DNA from: Myxococcota bacterium
Lineage (GTDB): Bacteria > Myxococcota > B64-G9
Length of the DNA stretch: 64,000 nucleotides
Direction: 5' to 3'
NCBI GenBank assembly: GCA_022710975.1
Contig: JAKLGA010000023.1
Span: 1 to 64,000, forward strand
Positions within the stretch are counted from its first letter, which is position 1. Each line of letters starts with the position of its first letter. The notes beneath the pieces were generated by a model. It was not told the origin of the DNA, searched no databases, and was given only the letters and a program-made list of their open reading frames with translations. The translations under genes and the position numbers were made by a program. Shown one piece after another: positions 7,761 through 15,843 of this stretch.

Positions 7761-9545
7761 ATGCTCTCCAGACTGTCGTGGCAAGCGCTCGTGGCCGTCC
7801 TGGCCCTGGCCTGGCTGGCGCCCCCGGCCGGCGCCGGCGAGGCCGCGCCCACCCTCGAGCTCCAGACCAGGCGGGTGGTGGTGTTCAAGGACGGGCACGC
7901 CCTGGTGGTCAAGGAGGGCCGCGGCCGGACCGACGCCGAGGGCAGCCTGGTCACCGACCAGGGCCCCACCCAGGCGGTGCTCGGCACGCTGTGGGTGGCG
8001 GACGCCGGCGGCGCCGCCGGAGCGGCCGGGAGCCCCTCCGCGCTCACCGTCGAGCGCCTGCAGCGCGAGGAGCGCCGCACCTCGCCCGGCGTGTGCCGCA
8101 GCCTGATCGAGATCGTCGCCGCCAACCTGGGCAAGAACGCGGTGGTCTCCCGCCGGGAGGGCGGCGATCTGGAGGGCAAGCTGCTCGCGGTGCTGGACAG
8201 CCCGGCCCCGGCCGCGCGCGAGGCCTTCGCGCCGGAGGCCGCCTCGCCCTACGCCGCCTGGTCGGCGCGCCCCGCGCCGGCGCCTGAGCCGGGCGGCGAC
8301 GAGGCCTGGCGTCCGGCCACGGGCGACCTGTTCGTGCTGCGCACCTCGCAGGGCGACGTGGTGCTCGGGGCCGCCGAGGTGCGCGCGCTGCGCGTCCCGG
8401 ACATGGCCACCCGGCTCGAGCGCGCCGAGGTGCGCAGCGTCCCGGCCAACCGCCTGCGCGTGCGCTTCCCGGGGGCCAAGGCGGGCGAGACGCGCGCGCT
8501 GCGGCTGCTCTACCTCCGCCCGGGCCTGCGCTGGGTGCCCACCTACCAGGTGAGCCTGGACGGGGGGAGCCTAGCCGACGTCTCGCTGCAGGCCGAGGTG
8601 CTCAACGAGGCCGAGGACCTCGCGGGCGCGCCGGTGGACTTCGTGGTCGGGCTGCCCACCTTCCGCTTCAAGGAGGTGAGCTCCCCGCTCACCCTGGAGC
8701 GGGCGCTGCGCCAGGCGCTGGCGGTGGTGGCGCCCGACCTCGACAACAGCCTGGGCATGCAGCAGTCGTTCGGCAACGTCTACCAGGACCCGCGCGCGCG
8801 GCGGCTGCGCCCGGCGCCCGAGGGGGCCGGCGACGAGCAGTTCAGCCTGGTCGAGAAGGCCATGGGCGGCAGCGAGGTCCAGGACCTGTTCTTCTACTCC
8901 GCGCCGAGCCTGACCCTCGGGCGGGGCGAGCGCGCCGCGGTCGGGTTGTTCCACGCCCGGGTGCCCGTGCGCCACATCTACACCTGGGAGCCGCGCCTGC
9001 CGCACGGCGCCGCGGGGCCCATGGGCGGCAGCGGGTCGCCGCTGCGCCCCGAGGTGAACGAGGTCTGGCACCAGCTCGTCCTGGAGAACCGCAGCCCCGT
9101 GCCCTGGACCACGGGGCCGGCCCTGGTGCTCGACGCCGGCCGCCCGGTGGGCCAGGACCTGATCACCTTCACCCCCCCGGGCCGCGAGGTGACCCTGCCG
9201 GTGACCGCCGCGGTGAGCGTGCGCGGCACGGTCCAGGAGGTTGAGCTCGGGCGCGAGCGGCGCGCCGAGAAGTGGCGCGGCAGCTACTACTCCCGCGTCA
9301 CCCAGCGCGCGGAGCTGCGCGTGTCGAACGCCCTGAAGACCCCCGTGCACCTGGTGCTGCAACCCGGCGTGGGCGGCCGCGCGATCAAGGCCTCCCAGCG
9401 CGGCGTCATCCAGGTGGGCGGGCACGACCCCGCGGACGGGCTCGAGGAGCTCAACCCGCACTCCAGCGTGCGCTGGGAGCTGGAGCTGAAGGCGGGCGAG
9501 GAGGCGGCCGTCCAGGTCACCTACCAGACGCTGGTGGCCGAGTGA
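7761..9545 (+). CDS. Exported DUF4139-like protein
   Basis: The start at 7761 follows AAGGAGGAA and gives a clean Sec signal peptide (about 1-27, ending AGA-GE). The 594-aa product has an N-terminal beta region (RRVVVFKDGHALVVKEGRG). Its C-terminal half carries the YLRPGLRWVPTYQVSLDG pattern and repeated beta segments typical of DUF4139 proteins, including the VTLPVTAAVSVRG region. Proteins of this family are periplasmic or surface beta-sandwich proteins without an established reaction. No catalytic motif or lipobox is visible. The end is only 6 bases from the convergent TonB-dependent receptor gene. Confidence 0.65.
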   Translation: MLSRLSWQALVAVLALAWLAPPAGAGEAAPTLELQTRRVVVFKDGHALVVKEGRGRTDAEGSLVTDQGPTQAVLGTLWVADAGGAAGAAGSPSALTVERLQREERRTSPGVCRSLIEIVAANLGKNAVVSRREGGDLEGKLLAVLDSPAPAAREAFAPEAASPYAAWSARPAPAPEPGGDEAWRPATGDLFVLRTSQGDVVLGAAEVRALRVPDMATRLERAEVRSVPANRLRVRFPGAKAGETRALRLLYLRPGLRWVPTYQVSLDGGSLADVSLQAEVLNEAEDLAGAPVDFVVGLPTFRFKEVSSPLTLERALRQALAVVAPDLDNSLGMQQSFGNVYQDPRARRLRPAPEGAGDEQFSLVEKAMGGSEVQDLFFYSAPSLTLGRGERAAVGLFHARVPVRHIYTWEPRLPHGAAGPMGGSGSPLRPEVNEVWHQLVLENRSPVPWTTGPALVLDAGRPVGQDLITFTPPGREVTLPVTAAVSVRGTVQEVELGRERRAEKWRGSYYSRVTQRAELRVSNALKTPVHLVLQPGVGGRAIKASQRGVIQVGGHDPADGLEELNPHSSVRWELELKAGEEAAVQVTYQTLVAE

Positions 9546-9551
9546 TCCGGC

Positions 9552-11693
9552 TCAGGGCGTCGCCCCGGGGCCGGGCCCGCGGTAGCCGAGCTTGAGCAGG
9601 ACCTCGAGGCCGGGGCCGGGCAGCTCGTTGTGCCAGGAGTCGTAGGGCATGACGGTGCGCTGGCGCACGTCCAGCATGTTGTAGATCCCCAGCCCGGCGA
9701 ACAGGCCGGGCACGACGGCGTTCTCCCACAAGAGGTACACGTTCATCACCAGCTCGGCCGGGTACTCGCGGTAGTGCGGCAGCTGCTGCCCGCCCACCTC
9801 GTCCACCCGGTCGATGCCCCAGCGCTGGTCCCCGAGCAGCACGCCCGACAGGTTCAGGCTGAGGTCCCGCCACAGCGCCAGCCCGCCCAGGAAGGACAGC
9901 TTGTAGGGGCTGAAGCCGAGCAGCACGTGCTCGCGCCCGGGCACCGCGTAGGAGGCCGGGTTGTCCAGGCCGGCGGTCGAGTAGTAGGAGAAGCTCAGGT
10001 TGGCGAAGGCGCTCTTCCACTTGAAGCGCAGCTCCGCCTCGGCGCCGTACGAGCCGGAGGAGTCGGAGTTGCGGTAGCCCTCGCCGGTCTCGTCGAAGAA
10101 GTAGATGATCGGCCGCTGCACGTCGATGTAGAACCCGTTGGCGACCACGGACAGGGATTCCAGGAGCTGGTAGCCGAGCTCGAGCTCGTAGACCGTGGTC
10201 TTCTCCGGCTCGACCTCCGGGGTGAAGCTCAGGTTGCGGTTGGACGGCGAGCGGAAGGCCTGGCTGACCAGGACCTTGAAGTGGAACGGGCCGTAGGCCT
10301 TGTGCAGGCCGGCGCGGGGCACGAAGGACACGCCTGAATGATCGTGCCACTCCAGGCGCGCGCCCGCCGAGGCGTTGATCCACTCGGTCTCGAGCAGGCC
10401 CTGCAGGTAGATCGCCACCCGGTGGTAGCGCATGTCGTCGACCAGCTCGGCGCGGTCCGGGTGCTCCGGGTCCCAGGTGTCCAGATCGATGAAGCGGTAG
10501 ATCGGGTCGTGCGAGGTGTCGTAGGCGTACTCCGCGCCGAACAGCAGATCGAGCCAGCCGAGCGGCGCCCAGGCCAGATCCACGCCCACCAGCGCGCGCT
10601 GCTCGGTGGAGTCGTCGTGCAGCGGGGCCGAGTCGGAGAACTGGTCGCTGCGCGGATCGGTGCAGTTCCAGGGCCGCCAGAACATGTGCCGCAGGCGCGG
10701 GGTGAGGACCAGGCCGTCGGCCAGCTCGAGGCGGTAGGCCAGCTCGAGCGAGCTGGTCAGGAAGCTGACCGGCAGGGTGAAGGGCAGGGCGAAGTCGTAG
10801 GCGCTTCGCATGCTGGTGCGGTAGTAGTCGAACAGGTAGCGCACCTCGAGCCCGCGCCAGCCGAGCGCGAGGCTGGCCTGGAAGGGATCCGCGCGGGACT
10901 GGCCGAGCATGGAGTACGAGCTGCCGTACACGTCGGTGTAGCGCTGGTCGCCGCGGTTGGTCTGGCCGACGAACAGGGAGGCCGCCAGCCTCAGCCCGTC
11001 CAGCTCCTGGAAGGTGTGGCCCACCGCCGCGCTGAGGGTGCGCTGGCCGAGCGCCGCGCCGCGATCGTGGCCCACGCCGGTGAGCGTCAGCTCGGCGCCC
11101 TCCAGCCCTGCGCCGGCCACGGTGATGACGTTGACCACGGCCAGCTCGGCCGCGCCTCCGTAGACGACCGAGCCCGGGCCGCGGATGACCTCGAGCCGCT
11201 CGATGAGCTCGGCCGAGAAGCGGTTGGTGAGCTGGGCGTTGGTGTACATCGGCTCGTGCATCTCGTGCCCGTCGAGCAGGATGAGCACCTTGCCCTCGGC
11301 CGCCCACAGCCCGCGCACCCCCAGCAGGACCGTGTCCATCACGTCGGCGCCGAGCTGGAAGCCCGGCACCAGCCGCAGCACGTCCTGGAGGTCGCGCGCG
11401 CCCGAGCGGCGGATCTCCTCCCGGGTGATCACCGTCAGGATGCCGGGGGACTCCCGCACACTCTGGGTGGTGGAGCGCGTGGCCACCCCCACGGGGATGC
11501 CCAGCAGCTCCTCGAGCGACAGGTCGTTGAAGTCCTGGGGCTCGTCGGGCGCGGGCTGCCCGTCCTCGGCCGGAGCCGGAGCCGGCTCGGCCCCCTCCGC
11601 TCCGGGCTCCTCCTCGGCCTGCACCGCGGGCGATCCTGCCAGCAGGGGCAGGAGCGCGTAGACGAGCAGGCGCGAGCGGGGACGATCGGCCAT
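9552..11693 (-). CDS. TonB-dependent outer-membrane receptor
   Basis: The 713-aa protein has a signal peptide (about 1-26), a Glu/Pro/Ala-rich linker (27-52), and a plug domain at about 55-185 containing LSLEELLGIPV, VITREEIRRSGARDLQDVLRLVPGF and RLEVIRGPGSVVYGG. The rest is a 22-strand-type beta barrel rich in aromatic girdles. Such receptors import siderophores, cobalamin, sugars or other ligands using TonB energy; the LEEL/VPGF type is frequent among Myxococcota and Bacteroidota receptors. No substrate can be named from context. The ribosome binding site GGAGGA lies just upstream of the ATG. A 9-bp-stem inverted repeat (11723-11752) lies 30 bases upstream. Confidence 0.9.
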   Translation of the reverse strand: MADRPRSRLLVYALLPLLAGSPAVQAEEEPGAEGAEPAPAPAEDGQPAPDEPQDFNDLSLEELLGIPVGVATRSTTQSVRESPGILTVITREEIRRSGARDLQDVLRLVPGFQLGADVMDTVLLGVRGLWAAEGKVLILLDGHEMHEPMYTNAQLTNRFSAELIERLEVIRGPGSVVYGGAAELAVVNVITVAGAGLEGAELTLTGVGHDRGAALGQRTLSAAVGHTFQELDGLRLAASLFVGQTNRGDQRYTDVYGSSYSMLGQSRADPFQASLALGWRGLEVRYLFDYYRTSMRSAYDFALPFTLPVSFLTSSLELAYRLELADGLVLTPRLRHMFWRPWNCTDPRSDQFSDSAPLHDDSTEQRALVGVDLAWAPLGWLDLLFGAEYAYDTSHDPIYRFIDLDTWDPEHPDRAELVDDMRYHRVAIYLQGLLETEWINASAGARLEWHDHSGVSFVPRAGLHKAYGPFHFKVLVSQAFRSPSNRNLSFTPEVEPEKTTVYELELGYQLLESLSVVANGFYIDVQRPIIYFFDETGEGYRNSDSSGSYGAEAELRFKWKSAFANLSFSYYSTAGLDNPASYAVPGREHVLLGFSPYKLSFLGGLALWRDLSLNLSGVLLGDQRWGIDRVDEVGGQQLPHYREYPAELVMNVYLLWENAVVPGLFAGLGIYNMLDVRQRTVMPYDSWHNELPGPGLEVLLKLGYRGPGPGATP

Positions 11694-11722
11694 GGTCCTC
11701 CTCCAGCAGCCTCGGCGAGCGC

Positions 11723-11752
11723 GGCTCCAGGCAGCGTGGATTTCCTGGAGCC
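11723..11752. promoter_or_regulatory. Perfect inverted repeat upstream of the TonB-receptor gene
   Basis: GGCTCCAGG and CCTGGAGCC form a perfect 9-bp inverted repeat with a 12-base centre. It sits in the 140-bp divergent gap, 30 bases upstream of the receptor start codon. It could be an operator or a stem-loop in the receptor 5' leader. No U-tract follows on either strand, so a terminator is unlikely. Confidence 0.45.
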
Positions 11753-11833
11753 ATAGCAGAGCCCGTCCGGGTCGGTCAAGCCGTGGAGCTTTTCTCTTGC
11801 GCTACGTCCAGGGGGCAGTAACGTAGTCCCGAC

Positions 11834-12415
11834 ATGGGCACCTCCGCCGGCAACCCCAGGACGCGCGGGACCGTCTTGCTGGCGCGCAAGGCGTTCGTCG
11901 AGAAACGCTTCGGCCCTCCGGCCTGGCAGCGGGTGCTCGGCCGCCTGAGCGCGCAGGACCGGCAGATCCTCGAGGGCCAGCTCCTGCCCATCTCGTGGTA
12001 CCCGATCGAGCTCAACCTGCGCCTGGACGACGCCATCGCCGCGGAGCTGTCACCCGCGCACCGCGACCAGATCTTCCTCGACATGGGCTGGATGTCGGCG
12101 GAGGTGAACCTCAAGGGCTCCCACGCCGCCTGGGTGCGGCCCGGGAATCCCCACTACCTGCTCGGGCAGGCCCCGGTCATCTACCGCTTCTACTACAGCC
12201 AGGGTCACCGGACCTACACCCAGCTCTCGGAGACCTCGGGGGTGCTGCGCACCTTCGACGCGGAGAGCGTGACCCGCAGCGACTGCCTGACCGTGTGCGG
12301 CTGGTACGTGCGCGCCATCGAGCTGTGCGGCGGCCGCCAGGTCGAGGTCCGCGAGACCCGCTGCCGCACCGAGGGCGCCGAGTGCTGCGAGTACCACTGC
12401 GCGTGGTCGAGGTAG
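11834..12415 (+). CDS. V4R/DUF2378-like sensor-domain protein
   Basis: The 193-aa soluble protein has no signal peptide. Its C-terminal end (VEVRETRCRTEGAECCEYHC) matches the Cys-x6-C-x3-C ending of V4R-type ligand-binding domains. The overall length and the myxobacterial setting also fit the DUF2378 (TIGR02265) paralogue family. These are small sensor or heme-NO-binding-like domains; a ligand cannot be assigned. The start ATG is preceded by TAGTCC only 4 bases upstream and has no Shine-Dalgarno sequence. It probably forms an operon with the esterase gene that begins 7 bases after its stop. Confidence 0.6.
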   Translation: MGTSAGNPRTRGTVLLARKAFVEKRFGPPAWQRVLGRLSAQDRQILEGQLLPISWYPIELNLRLDDAIAAELSPAHRDQIFLDMGWMSAEVNLKGSHAAWVRPGNPHYLLGQAPVIYRFYYSQGHRTYTQLSETSGVLRTFDAESVTRSDCLTVCGWYVRAIELCGGRQVEVRETRCRTEGAECCEYHCAWSR

Positions 12416-12422
12416 GCCAGGC

Positions 12423-13634
12423 GTGAAGCTCCTGCGAACCCTGGGCGCGCTCTTGGTGCTGTGCGGCGCGCCGCCCGGCGCGGCGCAGACCCTGGAGGCG
12501 GTGGACGACTTCGGCACGAACCCGGGCGGCCTGCGCATGTGGCGGCACGTGCCGGCCGCGCTGCCCGAGCCCGCGCCGCTGGTGGTGCTGCTGCACGGCT
12601 GCTCCCAGTCCGCCGGCGACTACGACGCCGAGGTGGGCTGGCTGCAGCTCGCCGAGCGCTGGGGCTTCGCCTTGCTGCTGCCCGAGCAGCGCCCCCTCAA
12701 CAACCCCAGCCTGTGCTTCCGCTGGTTCGAGGCCGGGCAGATCGCCCGCGACCAGGGCGAGGCGCTCTCCATCCGCCAGATGGTGGCGCGCATGGCCGCC
12801 GACCTGCCCGTCGATCCGGGCCGGGTGTTCGTGACCGGGCTGTCCTCGGGCGGGGCCATGGCGCTGGTCATGCTGGCCGCCTACCCCGAGGTGTTCGCCG
12901 CCGGTGGCGCGGTGGCCGGCCTGCCCTACGCCTGTGCGCGCAGCCTGTGGGAGGCCACGGGCTGCATGCAGGGGCTGGTCGATCGCGAGCCCGCGGCGTG
13001 GGCCGAGCTGGTGCGCGCCGCCTCGGGCCAGGCCGGGCCCTGGCCGCGGCTGTCGATCTGGGCCGGGGAGCGGGATCGCACCGTGGCGCCGGCCAACGCC
13101 CGCGAGGCGCTCGAGCAGTGGAGCGCGCTGCTCGGGCTGGGGCTGGACGAGTCCGAGGAGAGCGCGCTCGGCGCCCACCGGCGCCGGCGCTGGCGGGACG
13201 CGACGGGTCAGGTGCTGCTCGAGGCGGTCGACCTCGCGGACGCGGACCACGGTCAGCCGGTGCAGCCCGAGGCCGAACCACCCTGCGGGCAGGCCGGGCC
13301 GTACCGGCTGGAGCTCGGGGTGTGCGCCGCGCGGGAGCTGGCCGTCTTCTTCGGGCTTGAGCCCGGCGGAGATGATGGATCCGACGGATCCGACGGCTCG
13401 GACGGATCGGACGGATCGGACGGCTCGGAAGCTGGAGAAGAGGGGGACGAGGGGGAGGACCGATCCGACGGATCGGACGGATCGGTCGGATCCGACGGAT
13501 CGGACGACCCGGAGGAGAACCCGGACCCCGGCTGCGGCTGCGCGGGGCCCGGGCCCGGGCCCGTCGGCCTCTGGCTGATCGTCATGCTCGCCTGGTCGCG
13601 GCGGACCCGCGGCCGACGCGTGCCGGAGGGGTGA
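12423..13634 (+). CDS. Secreted PHB-depolymerase-type esterase with SDG linker and MYXO-CTERM-like tail
   Basis: Translation starts at GTG. The 403-aa protein has a signal peptide (about 1-21) and an alpha/beta-hydrolase domain at about 28-310 of the PHB depolymerase / acetyl-xylan-esterase-like family. It contains LLHGCSQSAGDY (oxyanion region), the nucleophile S141 in TGLSSGG, an Asp in WAGERDRTV and a late His in DADHG. Residues about 318-365 are SDG repeats broken by an acidic block. The tail has PGCGCAG, a hydrophobic segment and RRTRGRR, a slightly long MYXO-CTERM-like anchor. It probably cleaves an extracellular polyester or esterified polysaccharide at the cell surface; the substrate is open. 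Confidence 0.8.
   Translation: MKLLRTLGALLVLCGAPPGAAQTLEAVDDFGTNPGGLRMWRHVPAALPEPAPLVVLLHGCSQSAGDYDAEVGWLQLAERWGFALLLPEQRPLNNPSLCFRWFEAGQIARDQGEALSIRQMVARMAADLPVDPGRVFVTGLSSGGAMALVMLAAYPEVFAAGGAVAGLPYACARSLWEATGCMQGLVDREPAAWAELVRAASGQAGPWPRLSIWAGERDRTVAPANAREALEQWSALLGLGLDESEESALGAHRRRRWRDATGQVLLEAVDLADADHGQPVQPEAEPPCGQAGPYRLELGVCAARELAVFFGLEPGGDDGSDGSDGSDGSDGSDGSEAGEEGDEGEDRSDGSDGSVGSDGSDDPEENPDPGCGCAGPGPGPVGLWLIVMLAWSRRTRGRRVPEG
13372..13512. repeat. SDG-coding short direct repeats in the esterase linker
   Basis: Runs of GGATCCGACGGATCGGAC-like units encode SDGSDGSDG, with a 27-base acidic interruption. The nucleotide units match those in the hydrolase linker at 425-625 on the opposite strand, although the catalytic domains are unrelated. 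Confidence 0.8.
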
Positions 13635-13714
13635 CCGGAATCCGGACACCCGGCGGCTGCTCGGCCCGATCGCGCCTCTCGACATTCCGACCTGTTGGCG
13701 TGCCCTGACCCGCC

Positions 13715-13730
13715 TGGCACGGGCCCTGCT
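13715..13730 (+). promoter_or_regulatory. Candidate sigma54 promoter for the 13779-16959 operon
   Basis: TGGCAC-N5-CTGCT matches the -24/-12 consensus (TGGCAC-N5-TTGCW) at 10 of 11 fixed positions, with the required GG-N10-GC spacing. It predicts a transcript start near 13740, 39 bases upstream of the first gene. Confidence 0.45.
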
Positions 13731-13778
13731 TTCAAGGCCGCAGTCCGCCTGAGGGTGGGCGGCGAGGGGGGCAGGGCC

Positions 13779-15089
13779 ATGCTGGGCAGCGTGGGCTGGT
13801 GGTGGTTGGCGGGGCTGGCGCTCGAGATCGGGACGGCGCCGGCCTGGAGCCTGGGGCCGGTGGAGCGGTGCACCTCGGCGGTGCGCGCCGGGCCGACGGT
13901 GTGGCTGGGGTGCGCCTCGGGCCTCTGGCGGACCGGGCCGGAGGGCCTCGCGCCGGTGCTGCCCTGCGCGGAGGAGGCTCCCGGCTCGGTGCGCGTGAGG
14001 CCGCTGCCGCCCGGGCCGTTCGAGGCGGTGGCGGCGACGCCCTGCGGGCTCTACTTCCTGCGGCCCACGGGGCCGCCGGTGGGGGCCGCGCTGCCGGAGC
14101 CACCCAGCGCCCTGGACGTGGACGCGGACGGCCAGGCCTGGGTGGTGGCCGACGGGCTCCTGTGGCGTTGCCAGGCCGGTTCCCCTTGCCTGGTCGCGGC
14201 TGGGCTGGAGGAGCTGGAGGACGAGGACCTGCGTGTGCTGGCGCTGCGGGACGGGCCGCGCCTGTGGACCGGGGGCCGCCTGCTGCGGCCGGGACCGACC
14301 TGGCGCGAGGAGCCGGCGCCGGGCCCGGGCTGCCAGCCGCTGGCCGGACCGGAGGGCGAGCTCATGTGGGTGGACGGGGACGGGCGCCTGTTCGCGCCGG
14401 ACGCGTCCGGCCGGCCGGTCCTCCGCCTCCAGGTTCCGCGGGCGCGGGCCGAGCGGCTGAGCGTGGCGGAGGGTTTCCCGGGCGGGCTGTGGCTGGCCGA
14501 CCGGCGCTGGTTCTACGTCTGGCGCCCCGACGGGTGGTCGCGCGGGCCGCTGCCGCCGGGTCGCGGGGTCGCCTGGCCGGTGGCCGGGGAGCGGGAGGAC
14601 GGCCTCCCGTGGCTGCTGCTGGGGGACGCCCTGCACCGGCCCGGCCCGGCCCGGGCGCCCGCGCCGGCCTGGTGCCCGCCCGCGCCCGCGGCGGACCTCG
14701 GCGGTGGGCGCCCGTCCCTGGAGCCCGGAGCGGGTGGGGCGCGGAGCTGGCTGCCCAGGCTCACCCTCGGCGTCGGCGGGGTGGCCGGCCACGCGGCCGA
14801 GGGCGTCGGCGGGGTGATCGCCCGGCGGGCCGAGACGTCCCGCTGGTGCCTGGCGCTGGGGGTCGCCTGGCCCCTGGGGGAGCTCGCGGCCGACGAGGCC
14901 GCAGTGGAGCGGGCGGCGCTGGCCAGGGAGCGCCGCCAGGCGCTGGCCGAACGGCTGGCGCTCGCGGAGGAGCTCCACGCCGCGCGAGACCGGTTGTGTC
15001 GGGCCTGGGCGGGGCCGGCCCAGCGGCTGGAGCTCACGGCCCTGGACGAGATGCTGGCCGTCCTGCGGGACGGCAGGGAGGCGCCATGA
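13779..15089 (+). CDS. Exported protein: propeller-like N-terminus plus TolC-like C-terminal fragment
   Basis: The start at 13779 follows GAGGGGGGCAGG and gives a signal-peptide-like N-terminus (WWWLAGLALEIGTAPAWS). The 436-aa product has a Trp/Gly/Cys-rich N-terminal part of short repeated beta motifs (about 25-310). The C-terminal segment (about 325-430) reads LPRLTLGVGG, then RWCLALGVAWPLGEL, then a long Ala/Arg/Glu helix, the order seen in one half of a TolC-type outer-membrane efflux protein. It is much too short to be a full TolC. It is the first gene of a three-gene operon; the next gene overlaps it by ATGA. Function unknown. Confidence 0.6.
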   Translation: MLGSVGWWWLAGLALEIGTAPAWSLGPVERCTSAVRAGPTVWLGCASGLWRTGPEGLAPVLPCAEEAPGSVRVRPLPPGPFEAVAATPCGLYFLRPTGPPVGAALPEPPSALDVDADGQAWVVADGLLWRCQAGSPCLVAAGLEELEDEDLRVLALRDGPRLWTGGRLLRPGPTWREEPAPGPGCQPLAGPEGELMWVDGDGRLFAPDASGRPVLRLQVPRARAERLSVAEGFPGGLWLADRRWFYVWRPDGWSRGPLPPGRGVAWPVAGEREDGLPWLLLGDALHRPGPARAPAPAWCPPAPAADLGGGRPSLEPGAGGARSWLPRLTLGVGGVAGHAAEGVGGVIARRAETSRWCLALGVAWPLGELAADEAAVERAALARERRQALAERLALAEELHAARDRLCRAWAGPAQRLELTALDEMLAVLRDGREAP

Positions 15090-15838
15090 GCTGGACGGTG
15101 GGGAGGGCCGGGGTCGGGGCGGGGCGCGCGAGGGGGCTGGCCGGCGTCGCCGGGCTGCTGGTCTGGCTGCTGCTCGGACCGGTTCGCGGTCAGGAGGCGA
15201 ACCCCTGGGGGCTCGACCTGCTGTCCGGGGAGGTGGTCTCCGAGGAGGGCGAGGGCGCTCCGGCCGGACCCGCCCTGGAGCCTGCCCCGGAGCCCGCGCC
15301 GGAGCCGCTCGGGAGGACGCGCCGGCGGGCGCCGGCCTGCCAGCGGCGCGAACCGGCCACGGCCGCGCTGGTGCGCGCCGCGGTCGAGGCCGCCGGGCTC
15401 GACGCCGGGGACGACCGGGACCGGGCCTGGCGGGTGCGGGTGGCCGGCTTCCTGCCCAAGCTCGACGCCGGGGTGAGCATGGACCTCGGCGACCGGAAGG
15501 ACTTCCGCTACGAGGTGGGCAGCCCGCGCGTGGACGAGCTCCAGGTGGACGACGGCTGGGGCTGGGACGTGGGCCTGAGCCTGGATCTCGCCGGCGCCGC
15601 CTACCGCTCCGAGGAGCTCCAGGCGGCCCGCGAGGGCGTGCGCCGCGCCCGCGAGCGCCGGGAGCTCGCCCTGGAGGTCATCCGCCTGCAGCACGCCAGG
15701 CGGCGGCTGCTGCTCGGTGGCCTGCCGGCCGCGGACAGCGAGGACGGCGCCCAGCTCGAGGAGCTGACCGATCTCCTGGACGCCTGGACCGCGGGCCGCT
15801 TCGCGGACGCGCTCTGCCGGCCGCGGGCGGGGAGGTGA
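15086..15838 (+). CDS. Exported short TolC-like protein
   Basis: The ATG overlaps the previous stop codon (ATGA). The 250-aa product has a signal peptide (about 1-36, ending VRG-QEA) and a Pro/Glu/Ala linker. The segment at about 115-215 reads FLPKLDAGVSMDLGD, WGWDVGLSLDLAG and then a long helix of Ala, Arg and Glu. This copies the strand-strand-helix order of the C-terminal part of the preceding protein and resembles half of an outer-membrane efflux (TolC) repeat. A full TolC has about 430 aa and two such repeats. It may be a structural partner of the upstream protein. Function unknown. Confidence 0.6.
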   Translation: MSWTVGRAGVGAGRARGLAGVAGLLVWLLLGPVRGQEANPWGLDLLSGEVVSEEGEGAPAGPALEPAPEPAPEPLGRTRRRAPACQRREPATAALVRAAVEAAGLDAGDDRDRAWRVRVAGFLPKLDAGVSMDLGDRKDFRYEVGSPRVDELQVDDGWGWDVGLSLDLAGAAYRSEELQAAREGVRRARERRELALEVIRLQHARRRLLLGGLPAADSEDGAQLEELTDLLDAWTAGRFADALCRPRAGR

Positions 15839-15843
15839 GGGCC

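Noticed and set aside
3621-7898. A 1425-codon open frame on the minus strand
   Set aside because: It is antisense to the lipoprotein, cyclase and TULIP-like genes, has His/Gln/Arg-rich low-complexity composition typical of shadow frames in high-GC DNA, and shows no domain.
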